DNA of 64,000 bases from assembly GCF_039541575.1 (NCBI RefSeq), contig NZ_BAABGM010000003.1, forward strand, positions 186,001 to 250,000. Reading direction: 5' to 3'. Origin of the DNA: Fodinibacter luteus (GTDB taxonomy: Bacteria; Actinomycetota; Actinomycetes; Actinomycetales; Dermatophilaceae). Below the pieces are notes generated by a model. The model saw nothing but the letters and a program-made list of their open reading frames with translations, ran no database searches and was not told where the DNA came from. Shown piece after piece: positions 8,393-16,975 of the stretch. Positions within the stretch are counted from its first letter, which is position 1; each line of letters opens with the position of its first letter. Position numbers and translations under genes: made by a program.

Positions 8393-9190
8393 ATGACGAC
8401 CGCCACCTCCCCTGCCCCCGTCCTGTCGATGACCGGAGTGTCCAAGCGCTTCGGGGCCGTCCAGGCCCTCAAGGACGTCGACTTCACCGTCGAGGCGGGG
8501 GAGGTGGTGGCGCTCGTCGGCGACAACGGCGCCGGCAAGTCCACCCTCGTCAAGGCCATCGCCGGCGTGTACACCCCCGACGAGGGGGAGGTCGTCTTCG
8601 CCGGCAGCCCCGTGAGCATCACCTCGCCGGCACAGGCCCAGGAGCTCGGCATCGCCACCGTGTTCCAGGACCTCGCGCTGTGCGACAACCTCGACGTCGT
8701 GAGCAACCTCTTCCTCGGCAGCGAGGTCGTGCGCGGCCGCACCCTCGACGAGGTGACGATGGAGAAGGAGTCCTGGCGGCTCCTGCGCGAGCTGAGCGCG
8801 AAGATCCCGAGCGTGCGCATCCCGGTGGCGAGCCTGTCCGGCGGCCAGCGCCAGACCGTCGCCATCGCGCGCTCGCTGCTCGGCAAGCCCAAGGTCGTCA
8901 TGCTCGACGAGCCGACCGCCGCGCTCGGTGTGGCCCAGACCGCCGAGGTGCTCAACCTCGTCGAGCGGCTGCGCGAGAACGGCCTCGGCGTCATCCTCAT
9001 CAGCCACAACATGTCCGACGTCATGGCGGTCGCCGACCGCGTCGTCGTCCTGCGCCTCGGTCGCAACAACGGCGAGTTCCGGGTCAGCGACACCAACGTC
9101 CAGGAGATCATCGCGGCCATCACCGGCGCGACGACCAACGCCGTCTCGGCCCGCGCAGCGCGCAAGGCCCCCCAGGAGGAGCAGTCGTGA
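8393..9190 (+). CDS. Sugar ABC transporter ATP-binding protein, single cassette
   Basis: Encodes 265 residues with one complete ABC domain: Walker A GDNGAGKST at about 43-51, signature LSGGQ near 149, Walker B VVMLDEPTAAL near 170, and the switch His in LISHNM. Ribose/xylose importers usually carry a double cassette of about 500 residues, so this belongs to the single-cassette FrcA-like subset and probably works as a homodimer. An AAGGAG site lies 10 nt before the ATG. Its stop overlaps the permease start by 4 bp, indicating coupled translation. Confidence 0.9.
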   Translation: MTTATSPAPVLSMTGVSKRFGAVQALKDVDFTVEAGEVVALVGDNGAGKSTLVKAIAGVYTPDEGEVVFAGSPVSITSPAQAQELGIATVFQDLALCDNLDVVSNLFLGSEVVRGRTLDEVTMEKESWRLLRELSAKIPSVRIPVASLSGGQRQTVAIARSLLGKPKVVMLDEPTAALGVAQTAEVLNLVERLRENGLGVILISHNMSDVMAVADRVVVLRLGRNNGEFRVSDTNVQEIIAAITGATTNAVSARAARKAPQEEQS

Positions 9191-10485
9191 GCACCCCCGA
9201 GAACCCGACCCCGGCGCCGGCCGCCTCCGGTCCCACCGCACCGGCCGCGGACCAGGCCGCCCTGCCGGCCGACCTGCAGGACGAGCGGCTCATCGCGAGC
9301 CAGGGCGTCGGCGGGTGGGCGTCGGCCCAGTGGGGCCGGCTGCGCAGCGGCGACCTCGGCTCGCTGCCGGTCGTCGTCGGCCTCGTCCTCATCTGGGGCG
9401 TCTTCTACGCCCTCAACCCGGCGTTCCTGTCGAGCCGCAACCTCGTCAACCTCACCCTCCAGATGGTCGCCGTCGGGACGATCGCGATCGGCGTCGTCCT
9501 CGTGCTCCTCCTCGGCGAGATCGACCTGTCGATCGGCTCGATGTCCGGCCTCGCGGCCGCCATCGTCGCGGTGATGTTCGTCGGCAAGGGCGTCCACGTC
9601 GTCGTCGCCGTGCTCGCCGCGCTCGGCGCCGGGGCGCTCGTGGGGCTGGTCTACGGCACCCTGTTCAACCGCTTCGGCGTGCCGAGCTTCGTCATCACCC
9701 TCGCCGGGCTGCTCGCCCTCCTCGGCCTCCAGCTGCGCGTCCTCGGCAACCAGGGCACGATCAACCTGCCCTTCGAGTCGGCGCTCGTGCGCTTCGCGTC
9801 GCAGCAGTTCCTCCCCGCGTGGCTCGCGTACGTGCTCGCCCTCCTCGCCCCGGCCATCTACGCCATCGCCGCGATCCGCCGCAACGCCCGCCGCGCCGAG
9901 GCCGGCCTGTCGACGGTCCCGGTCACCCGGCTCGCGCTGCGGGCCGGAGGCCTCGCGGCCGTCCTCGTCGTCGTCGTCGTCCTGCTCAACCGCGACCGCG
10001 GCGTGTCGTACATGTTCCTCACCTTCCTGCTCCTCGTCGTCGTCATGGACCTGTTCATCCGCCGCACGACGTGGGGTCGCTCGGTCCTCGCCATCGGCGG
10101 CAACGTCGAGGCGGCGCGCCGGGCCGGCATCAACGTCAAGCGGATCTACCTGTCCGTCTTCGCGCTGTGCTCGACCTTCGCGGCGCTCGGCGGCATCTTC
10201 GCGGCATCCCGGCTCGCCTCCGCGAACCAGAGCAGCGGCGGTGCCGACACCAACCTCAACGCCATCGCGGCCGCGGTCATCGGCGGCACGAGCCTGTTCG
10301 GTGGGCGCGGGTCGGCCTACTCGGCGCTGCTCGGCATCCTCGTCATCCAGTCGATCTCGAACGGCCTGGACCTGCTCGCCGTCGAGTCGAACGTCAAGTT
10401 CATGGTGACCGGCGCCGTCCTCCTGCTCGCCGTCATCATCGACAGCCTGAGCCGCCGCAGCCGTGCGGCCCACGGCCGGGCCTGA
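9187..10485 (+). CDS. Sugar ABC transporter permease (XylH type)
   Basis: Encodes 432 residues. About 60 Ala/Pro-rich cytoplasmic residues precede many hydrophobic helices of the BPD_transp_2 (RbsC/XylH) family. The family signature LLLGEIDLSIGSM appears near residue 115, and AIAAAVIGGTSLFGGRGS near the C-terminus. The length and the extra central segment with IRRNARRAEAG match XylH rather than the shorter RbsC. The GTG at 9187 overlaps the ATPase stop (GTGA). Together with the preceding two genes it completes the importer. No hairpin follows closely, but the next gene has its own leaderless promoter. Confidence 0.9.
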   Translation: MSTPENPTPAPAASGPTAPAADQAALPADLQDERLIASQGVGGWASAQWGRLRSGDLGSLPVVVGLVLIWGVFYALNPAFLSSRNLVNLTLQMVAVGTIAIGVVLVLLLGEIDLSIGSMSGLAAAIVAVMFVGKGVHVVVAVLAALGAGALVGLVYGTLFNRFGVPSFVITLAGLLALLGLQLRVLGNQGTINLPFESALVRFASQQFLPAWLAYVLALLAPAIYAIAAIRRNARRAEAGLSTVPVTRLALRAGGLAAVLVVVVVLLNRDRGVSYMFLTFLLLVVVMDLFIRRTTWGRSVLAIGGNVEAARRAGINVKRIYLSVFALCSTFAALGGIFAASRLASANQSSGGADTNLNAIAAAVIGGTSLFGGRGSAYSALLGILVIQSISNGLDLLAVESNVKFMVTGAVLLLAVIIDSLSRRSRAAHGRA

Positions 10486-10528
10486 CGACCCGGGCCGACA
10501 CCCGGCATCCGGTCGGGGCCACCGCGCG

Positions 10529-10534
10529 TAGCAT
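10529..10534 (+). promoter_or_regulatory. -10 box of leaderless ferredoxin-like gene
   Basis: TAGCAT ends 6 nt before the GTG start at 10541; no ribosome-binding sequence precedes the start. Confidence 0.6.
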
Positions 10535-10540
10535 CGCGGG

Positions 10541-11437
10541 GTGGCCCTGACCGATCTCTCGCGCTGCTCCGCCGCCTCCCGCCACCGCGGCGACCCCCAG
10601 GCCGGCTCCGCCCCCGTCGCCTCCCGCTGGCTGCTCATCGAGCACCAGGGGCCGTGGTCGAAGAAGCCGCTCACGACGCCACCCCTGAGCGGGCCGATCG
10701 GCGCCGCGGTCGAGAAGGCCTGCGCGTCGCACGGGGGCCGCGCGCTCCTCGTGCGGCGTCCCGGCCGGCGCCTGCCGGGCGAGGACGAGGACCCCCGCTC
10801 GTGGTACGCGATCGACACGATCCGCCGCACGAGGGTCCGGGGCACGTGGCGCACCGCCGAGGACCTCCTCGGCGCGGCGCACGCCCTCGGGGTCCGGCTC
10901 TCGGCGAGCGACGAGGACGCCGACCCGATGGTGCTCGTGTGCACCCACGGCACACGTGACGCGTGCTGTGCCGTGCGCGGGCGGCCGATCGTCGCCACCC
11001 TCGCCCGCGCGCTGCCCGACGAGGTGTGGGAGTGCACGCACCTCGGCGGCCACCGGTTCGCCGGCACCCTGCTCTCCCTGCCCGACGGTGCGTGCTTCGG
11101 CCGGCTCGACCCCGACACCGCGGTGCGGGTCGTCACCGCCCACCGCGCCGGCCGGTCGGAGGCTGCCTCGCTGCGCGGCACGACCCGCTGGGAGCCCGCG
11201 GTGCAGGCGGCGCTCGTCGCCGTCCTCGGCAGGTACGGCCCCGCCTCGGTCGACGACGTCGTCCCCGGAGCGACCGACACCGACGGCGACCACACCCGCG
11301 TCGAGGTGCTCGGCAGCGGGCCCGTCCCGGACACCGTCGTCGTCGACGTCGTGCGCGAGGCCCTGCCCGACGCGCCGCTCAGCTGCGGCGACGTCCCGAA
11401 GGCGCACGTCGCCTACCGCACGACGATCCGGGGCTGA
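10541..11437 (+). CDS. Sucrase/ferredoxin-like family protein
   Basis: Encodes 298 residues of the PF06999 (Suc_Fer-like) family, thioredoxin-fold ferredoxin-like proteins. The cysteines typical of the family are present: Cys9 close to the N-terminus and a CTHGTRDACC cluster in the middle, with the HLGGHRFAGTLL motif after it. Expected role is [2Fe-2S] binding or electron transfer; the biological partner is not known for the family. The GTG start is supported by the TAGCAT box 6 nt upstream. It follows the sugar permease by 55 bp but probably has independent expression. Confidence 0.8.
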   Translation: MALTDLSRCSAASRHRGDPQAGSAPVASRWLLIEHQGPWSKKPLTTPPLSGPIGAAVEKACASHGGRALLVRRPGRRLPGEDEDPRSWYAIDTIRRTRVRGTWRTAEDLLGAAHALGVRLSASDEDADPMVLVCTHGTRDACCAVRGRPIVATLARALPDEVWECTHLGGHRFAGTLLSLPDGACFGRLDPDTAVRVVTAHRAGRSEAASLRGTTRWEPAVQAALVAVLGRYGPASVDDVVPGATDTDGDHTRVEVLGSGPVPDTVVVDVVREALPDAPLSCGDVPKAHVAYRTTIRG

Positions 11438-11466
11438 CCCCGTCGGCGGGTGGGCGGCCGGTGACC

Positions 11467-13608
11467 TCAGCCCCCGCCGCCGGATGCCGGCGTCGCGCCG
11501 ACGGCGTCCGGCACACCGACCGTCGTCAGCAGGCCGTCGGCCGTGCAGGTGCGCCCCGGGTCGGCCTCGCGGCGGTCGATCCGCCGACCGTTGACGAGCG
11601 AGACGTCGTCGTAGGCCGGGCGCCCCACGATGACGTCGCGGAACCGGTACCGGGTCAGCGTTGCGAGCCGGCAGTCGGTGCCGAACGTGAGCACGTCGAA
11701 CGCGGACGGCTGGCCGACGAGCTCCTCCCCGGCGGAGTCGGCGAGGAAGTGGGTCAGCGGCCCGCCGCCGGTGAAGGTCCCGGCCTGCACCCGGTTGCCC
11801 TCGAGGTCGACCGAGTGCATGTGCCCGTGGACGAGCACTCCACCCTCGACCTCCTGGACGGCCCACGGCTCGTGGCTCACGACGAGGTCGGCCGCCGGGC
11901 GCCCGGCGTACGCCGCGACGAACGCCTCGCGCGCGGGAACCTGCTTCGCCGGCGAGCCGGTGCCCGAGTCCCCGAACCACCGGGGGTCGTTGAAGCCCGC
12001 GATGCGCACCCCGCCGACCGTCACCTCGGCGTACCCACCCCCGGGGGGCTCGAGGAGCACGACGTTGGGCACCTGCGCCATCCGCTCGAGCACGGCGGTG
12101 TCGGTCGCGCTCGTCGCGTCGTGGTTGCCCCGGACGAACAGGTACGGCACCCCGACCGACTCGATGCCCTCGAAGATCCCGGCGGCCTCGCCCTCCTCGA
12201 CGGTGCCGAAGTTGACGAGGTCACCCGCGTCGACGACGAGGTCGATGCCCTCCTCCTCGACGACCGTGCGCATGAGGGGGTACTGGTTGCCGCCGTGGAC
12301 GTCGCTCACGAGGAGCACCCGCAGCGAGGTGTCGGACTCCAGCGGCGCCACGGCGTACTTCTGCTGGAGGGCCGTCGAGAGGGCGATGACGTTGCGCAGG
12401 TAGGGCGTGACCTGCGTGGCCCGGGCCTCGACGTCGGAGAGGATGCCCTGGTTGCGCTGGAGCGTGCCGAGCACCCCCGTCGAGGTGAACGTCTCCTGCC
12501 GCTCCGGCTGGTACGTCGACCACAGCGACGCCGCGGTCGCTCCGGTTGCGAGGAGCCAGCCGACGGCGCCGGCGACGACGAGGGTGGCCGGCGGGCGCCG
12601 GCGGCGGAGCACGGCATCCGCCGCGAGGACCAGGACGACGACGAGGAGCCCGCCGACGGCGAACCGCAGGAGCACGTCGGCCGCGACCTCCCGGATGGCG
12701 GAACTCAGCTCCTCGGGTCCGGGCCGCAGCGTCGACAGGGTGACGCCGGGGCGGGACAGGACGTCGGCGATGCTCGCCTTGACCTGGGGGACGGTGCGGA
12801 TGCCGGGCGCGACGCCGGCGAACCCGACCTCGAGGTCACCGAACGCCGTGGTCGCCACGATCCGCCCGGTGTGGAGCGGGTCGGGGTCGAGCGACACGGT
12901 CGCCCGGTAGTGGCGGGTCTCGGCGGTGGCGGGCACGACGGCCGTCGCCGAGACGCCGGCCGCGATGCACGCGAGGGTCAGCCCGACGACCGCCAGGCCC
13001 TGCCGCACCCGGCGGGGCCCGACCCGGTGTCCCGCCCACCACCACGTGCCGAGCGCCGTGACGAGCGGCCACCCGACGGTGAGGACGGCGACGACGCGCT
13101 CGTGGAGCCCGAACGAGGGGCCGCCGAGCCCGAGCCCGAGGGATGCGACGGATGCCGTGAGCACGGCCGCCGCCGGGCGTGCGACGCGGGACTCGAGCAC
13201 CGGGGGGCCGCCCGGCCGCGCGGCGAACCACGGCCACAGGCCGAGCAGGAGGAAGGATGCCGTGGCGACCGCGGTGTGCGCCGCGGAGGACTCCGCGCGC
13301 GACGGGAGCGGCACGGCGGCGACGGCCAGGGTCGCGAGCCCCGCCGCGGCGAGCAGCCACCGGCCGGTGCGCCGGGCGGGCGACAGCGCCCAGGCCGTGA
13401 CGACGTGGGCCACGCCGGTGACGACGAGGGCCGCCGTCATGACCCCGCGGTGGGGCGTCGCCGCCGCGGCGAGCGCGCTGATCGTCTCGGTGCGTGCGTC
13501 GAAGTCCGGCTGCAGCGCCGCGGCCCACGTCCAGCCGCCGACGAGCGCGACGACCGCGACCGTCGCGCTGAGCACGGCCGTGCGGGGCCGGCCGGTGGGC
13601 TGCGACAT
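11467..13608 (-). CDS. DUF998 membrane domain fused to a metallophosphoesterase
   Basis: Encodes 713 residues. The first ~210 residues form about six hydrophobic helices with the DUF998 pattern (QPDFDARTETISALAA, loops rich in Pro/Arg). A second membrane pair surrounds an extracytoplasmic stretch at about 230-400. The C-terminal ~280 residues are a calcineurin-like phosphoesterase with all metal motifs: SDVHGG, DAGDLV, RGNHD, SHEP and VHGHMHS. The enzyme is therefore membrane-anchored and probably acts on an extracellular phosphoester. The substrate is unknown. The start ATG is preceded 7 nt upstream by a TAGGGT box facing this way. Divergent from a HAD phosphatase. Confidence 0.82.
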   Translation of the reverse strand: MSQPTGRPRTAVLSATVAVVALVGGWTWAAALQPDFDARTETISALAAAATPHRGVMTAALVVTGVAHVVTAWALSPARRTGRWLLAAAGLATLAVAAVPLPSRAESSAAHTAVATASFLLLGLWPWFAARPGGPPVLESRVARPAAAVLTASVASLGLGLGGPSFGLHERVVAVLTVGWPLVTALGTWWWAGHRVGPRRVRQGLAVVGLTLACIAAGVSATAVVPATAETRHYRATVSLDPDPLHTGRIVATTAFGDLEVGFAGVAPGIRTVPQVKASIADVLSRPGVTLSTLRPGPEELSSAIREVAADVLLRFAVGGLLVVVLVLAADAVLRRRRPPATLVVAGAVGWLLATGATAASLWSTYQPERQETFTSTGVLGTLQRNQGILSDVEARATQVTPYLRNVIALSTALQQKYAVAPLESDTSLRVLLVSDVHGGNQYPLMRTVVEEEGIDLVVDAGDLVNFGTVEEGEAAGIFEGIESVGVPYLFVRGNHDATSATDTAVLERMAQVPNVVLLEPPGGGYAEVTVGGVRIAGFNDPRWFGDSGTGSPAKQVPAREAFVAAYAGRPAADLVVSHEPWAVQEVEGGVLVHGHMHSVDLEGNRVQAGTFTGGGPLTHFLADSAGEELVGQPSAFDVLTFGTDCRLATLTRYRFRDVIVGRPAYDDVSLVNGRRIDRREADPGRTCTADGLLTTVGVPDAVGATPASGGGG

Positions 13609-13670
13609 GCGACCAACCCTAGGTCGGGCCCGGGGCGGCGTCGTCCCTCCGCCCGCCTAGGGTTGGCCGC
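13609..13670. promoter_or_regulatory. Mirror-image divergent leaderless promoters
   Basis: The 62 bp between the two start codons are bounded by 15-bp inverted repeats (13609-13623 and 13656-13670) that match at 14 positions. Each arm contains TAGGGT placed 7 nt from its own start codon (13616-13621 on the minus strand, 13658-13663 on the plus strand). Confidence 0.7.
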
Positions 13671-14345
13671 ATGCCGTCCGCCGCCTCCCCGTTCGACACC
13701 CCCTTCGCGGGCGTGCTCCTCGACATGGACGGCACGCTCATCGACTCCATCGCCGCCGTCGAGCGGTCCTGGCTGCAGTGGTGCGCGGAGTTCGGGGTCG
13801 ACCCGCTGCGGCTGCGCGGAATGCACGGCGTCACGGCGGCCAACGTCATCGCCGGGCTGCTCCCGCCGGACCGTCGCGCCGACGCCCACGCGCGGATCCG
13901 CGAGATCGAGGTCGCCGACGTCGAGGGGATCGTCGTGCTCCCCGGTGCCGCCGAGCTGCTCGGGGCGCTCGCCGACGGCAGGGTGCCGACGGCGATCGTC
14001 ACCTCGGGGACGCGCGACCTCGCCGAGGCGCGGATCGCCGCGACGCGGCTGCCCCACCCGCCTGTCGTCGTCACGGCGTCGGACGTCGAGCGGGGCAAGC
14101 CGTTCCCGGACCCGTGGCTGCTCGGGGCACGCCTGCTCGACGTCGACCCGGCGGAGTGCCTCGTCGTCGAGGACTCGATGGCGGGCCTGCTCGCTGCCCG
14201 CGAGGCCGGCTGCCGCGGTCTCGTCGCCGTGACGAGCACGTCGACGCGCGAAGAGCTCGAGACGGTCGCCGACCTCGTCGTCGACGACCTGTCGAACCTG
14301 TCGACGGTCGTCGAGAGCGGCCACGTGCGGGTCGTCGGGGTCTAG
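13671..14345 (+). CDS. HAD-superfamily sugar phosphatase / beta-phosphoglucomutase-like
   Basis: Encodes 224 residues of HAD subfamily IA. Motif I is DMDGT (nucleophile Asp18, acid/base Asp20), motif II is the Ser/Thr in IVTSGT, motif III the Lys in RGKPFPDP, and motif IV VVEDSMAG. A helical cap lies between motifs I and II. The KPxPD element is typical for 2-deoxyglucose-6-phosphate phosphatases, glycerol phosphatases and phosphoglucomutases; the exact sugar phosphate cannot be told. The gene has a leaderless-type promoter and ends 11 bp before the next gene. Confidence 0.87.
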   Translation: MPSAASPFDTPFAGVLLDMDGTLIDSIAAVERSWLQWCAEFGVDPLRLRGMHGVTAANVIAGLLPPDRRADAHARIREIEVADVEGIVVLPGAAELLGALADGRVPTAIVTSGTRDLAEARIAATRLPHPPVVVTASDVERGKPFPDPWLLGARLLDVDPAECLVVEDSMAGLLAAREAGCRGLVAVTSTSTREELETVADLVVDDLSNLSTVVESGHVRVVGV

Positions 14346-14348
14346 GGT
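14343..14348 (+). promoter_or_regulatory. -10 box before the flavoprotein gene
   Basis: TAGGGT overlaps the stop codon of the HAD gene and lies 8 nt before the ATG at 14357, giving the flavoprotein its own leaderless promoter inside an apparent operon. Confidence 0.5.
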
Positions 14349-14356
14349 CGGTCCCC

Positions 14357-16030
14357 ATGGATGCCGACGTCGTCGTCGTGGGTGCCGGCCTCGCCGGGCT
14401 CGTCGCCACGTGCGAGCTCGCGGATGCGGGCCGGTCGGTCGTGCTCCTCGACCAGGAGAGCGAGGCCAACCTCGGCGGCCAGGCGTGGTGGAGCTTCGGG
14501 GGGCTCTTCCTCGTCGACACGCCCGAGCAGCGCCGGATGGGCATCACCGACTCCTTCGACCTCGCCTGGCAGGACTGGGAGGGCACGGCCGGCTGGGACC
14601 GCCTCACCAACTCCGACGGCAGCCCCGGGCCCGACCACTGGGGCCGGCAGTGGGGGCAGGCCTACGTCGAGTGGGCTGCCGGCGAGAAGCGGGCCTGGCT
14701 GCGCGAGCGCGGCATCTCGTTCTTCCCGGTCGTCGGGTGGGCCGAACGCGGCGACGGCACGAGCGGTGGGCACGGCAACTCGGTGCCGCGCTTCCACATC
14801 CCGTGGGGCACCGGCACCGGCGTCGTCGCGCCCTTCGAGCAGCGGGTGCGCGCCCACATCGCCGCGGGCCGGGTGTTCTACCGGCCCCGGCACCGGGTCG
14901 ACCAGCTCGTGCGCTCCGGCGCGGTCGTCACCGGGGTGCGGGGGGCGGTCCTCGCGCCCGACCCGTCCCCCCGGGGCGTCGCGAGCAACCGTGAGGTCAC
15001 CGGCGAGTTCGAGTACGGCGGTCAGGCCGTCGTCGTCACGTCCGGCGGCATCGGGGGCAACCACGACCTCGTGCGCGCCAACTGGCCCGAGCGGCTCGGC
15101 ACCCCGCCGCACGACCTGCTCACCGGCGTGCCGGCCTACGTCGACGGGCGGATGCTCGCCATCGCCGAGGCGGCGGGCGGCGCCGTCGTGAACCGCGACC
15201 GGATGTGGCACTACGTCGAGGGCGTGCGCAACTGGGACCCGGTCTGGCCCGGTCACGCCATCCGGATCCTGCCCGGGCCGAGCGCGATGTGGTTCGACGG
15301 CGCGGGCAACCGGCTGCCGGCCCCGTACCTCCCCGGCTTCGACACCCTGGGCACGCTGGACCACCTGCGGCACACCGGTTTCGACCACTCGTGGTTCATC
15401 CTCAACCGCTCGCTCGCCGGCAAGGAGTTCGCCCTCTCCGGCTCCGAGCAGAACCTCGACCTCACCGAGCGGCGGTACCGCGACGTGCTCCGGCGCCCGG
15501 TCCGGAGGGTGACCCCCTCGGTGCAGGCCTTCCTCGACCACGGTGAGGACTGGGTGACGGCCACGACGATCGGCGAGCTCGTCGCCGCCATGAACGCCCT
15601 CACCCCCGACGCGCCGCTCGACCCCCGGCACATCGAGCGCCAGGTCGTCGAGCGGGACCGCCAGGTCGACAACCGCTTCACCAAGGACGTCCAGGTCGCG
15701 GCGATCCGGGTCGCCCGCGGCTACCGCGGCGACCGGCTCACCAAGCGGGCCTTCCCCCTGCACCGCATCCTCGACCCGAAGCACGGCCCGCTCGTCGCCG
15801 TGCGGCTGCGGGTGCTCTCGCGCAAGACCCTCGGCGGCCTGCACACCGACCTGGCCGGCCGGGTCCTGGACCCCGCCGGCCACCCGGTGACCGGCCTGTA
15901 CGCCGCGGGCGAGGTCGCCGGGTTCGGCGGTGGCGGCGTCCACGGCTACCGCGCCCTCGAGGGCACCTTCGTCGGCGGCTGCCTCTTCTCCGGCCGGGCG
16001 GCGGGGCGTGCCGTCGATGCCGCGCTGTGA
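14357..16030 (+). CDS. FAD-binding dehydrogenase (fumarate reductase/KsdD-type flavoprotein)
   Basis: Encodes 557 residues. The N-terminal dinucleotide fold VVVGAGLAGL starts at about residue 5 and is followed by an acidic strand end (LLDQE). The C-terminal FAD motif is GLYAAGEVAGFGGGGVHGYRAL near residues 515-540. The overall pattern fits the FAD_binding_2 group annotated as putative FAD-binding dehydrogenase, related to 3-ketosteroid dehydrogenases and fumarate reductases. No signal peptide or haem motif is seen, so it is cytoplasmic. Substrate unknown. Confidence 0.83.
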   Translation: MDADVVVVGAGLAGLVATCELADAGRSVVLLDQESEANLGGQAWWSFGGLFLVDTPEQRRMGITDSFDLAWQDWEGTAGWDRLTNSDGSPGPDHWGRQWGQAYVEWAAGEKRAWLRERGISFFPVVGWAERGDGTSGGHGNSVPRFHIPWGTGTGVVAPFEQRVRAHIAAGRVFYRPRHRVDQLVRSGAVVTGVRGAVLAPDPSPRGVASNREVTGEFEYGGQAVVVTSGGIGGNHDLVRANWPERLGTPPHDLLTGVPAYVDGRMLAIAEAAGGAVVNRDRMWHYVEGVRNWDPVWPGHAIRILPGPSAMWFDGAGNRLPAPYLPGFDTLGTLDHLRHTGFDHSWFILNRSLAGKEFALSGSEQNLDLTERRYRDVLRRPVRRVTPSVQAFLDHGEDWVTATTIGELVAAMNALTPDAPLDPRHIERQVVERDRQVDNRFTKDVQVAAIRVARGYRGDRLTKRAFPLHRILDPKHGPLVAVRLRVLSRKTLGGLHTDLAGRVLDPAGHPVTGLYAAGEVAGFGGGGVHGYRALEGTFVGGCLFSGRAAGRAVDAAL

Positions 16031-16140
16031 GGCGCGGTGGTCTCGGCGAGTCCACGAACAGGCAGTCGACCGTGGCGGGCGGTCCGGGCTCGCGTGGGGG
16101 GCGACGCTCACGGGTGCACTGCATGTCCTGAGGAGCACCT

Positions 16141-16184
16141 CGGCGCGGTCAGGGCGGGAGCGCGGCGCGGTCAGGGCGAGAGCA
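16141..16184. repeat. 22-bp tandem duplication
   Basis: Two adjacent copies of GGCGCGGTCAGGGCG plus a variable tail occur between the flavoprotein stop and the bpa stop. The remaining bases of this 170-bp gap show no gene. Confidence 0.6.
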
Positions 16185-16200
16185 CAGCGCCGACGAGGCG

Positions 16201-16845
16201 TCAGAGGTACTGGCCGGTGCCCTCGGTGTGGGCCGGCTCGCCGTGCGGACGTGGGGCGTGCGTGGGGGTCGGGCCGCCCGCCGGGGGCACCCCCGGGTGG
16301 CTCGTGCCGGGTGGGAGGGCCCGCATCTGCTGGAGCTGCGCCTGTGCGGCCATCTGCTGGGCGACGAGCGCGGTCTGGATGCCGTGGAAGAGGCCTTCGA
16401 GCCAGCCGACGAGCTGCGCCTGCGCGATGCGCAGCTCGGCGTCGGACGGGGAGCCGTCCTTGAACGGCAGCGCGATGCGGTCGAGCTCCTCGACGAGCTC
16501 GGGGGCCAGCCCGTCCTTGAGCTCGCCGATCGAGCGCGCGTGGATCTCGGCGAGGCGGGCGCGGCCCTTCTCGTCGAGCGGGGCGCTGCGCACCTCGTCG
16601 AGGAGCTGCTTGATCATCGACCCGATCCGCATGACCTTCGCCGGCTGCTCGACGAGGTCGGCAGGGTTGGCCGAGCGCTCGCGGGCCGGCTCCCCCGGCT
16701 CGTCGCGGGTGTCGTCGTGGTGGGCGACGCCCATGCCGTCGGGCGTCACGACGACGAGCCGCTCGCCGTCGTTCGTGACCGTGGCGGGCACGGTGCGGCT
16801 CCCGGTCTCGTCGGGGTCCTGCTCGTGGCGGGGTTGGTCGCTCAT
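16201..16845 (-). CDS. bpa: Bacterial proteasome activator Bpa/PafE
   Basis: Encodes 214 residues. The conserved core matches the DUF2587/Bpa family throughout: DLVEQPAKVMRIG, IKQLLDEVR, APLDEKGRARL, LPFKDGSPSDAELRIAQAQL and a Gln-rich helix. The protein ends in GQYL, the motif by which Bpa rings dock onto the 20S core particle and open its gate without ATP. Bpa delivers unfolded or heat-damaged proteins for degradation independently of Pup tagging. The N-terminal ~55 residues are acidic and disordered-looking, as in homologues. Start: the ATG at 16845 is chosen as conventional, with a purine-rich GGATGGGAGG just upstream. Not next to proteasome genes. Confidence 0.93.
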   Translation of the reverse strand: MSDQPRHEQDPDETGSRTVPATVTNDGERLVVVTPDGMGVAHHDDTRDEPGEPARERSANPADLVEQPAKVMRIGSMIKQLLDEVRSAPLDEKGRARLAEIHARSIGELKDGLAPELVEELDRIALPFKDGSPSDAELRIAQAQLVGWLEGLFHGIQTALVAQQMAAQAQLQQMRALPPGTSHPGVPPAGGPTPTHAPRPHGEPAHTEGTGQYL

Positions 16846-16888
16846 GCCTCCCATCCTGCCCCACGGCATCCCAGGGCCGGCTTTCGGT

Positions 16889-16907
16889 GCATCCTCCGCG
16901 AGGATGC
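16889..16907 (-). terminator. Short hairpin downstream of the sortase gene
   Basis: GCATCCTC (16889-16896) pairs perfectly with GAGGATGC (16900-16907) around a 3-nt loop. It lies between the sortase stop and the bpa start on the same strand. No U-tract. Confidence 0.5.
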
Positions 16908-16975
16908 CGTGGAGCGCCCGCCGTCGAACGCTCGGTGCTCGAGAACGACGGCGGCCGAGGCGTCTCGTCCAGCCG

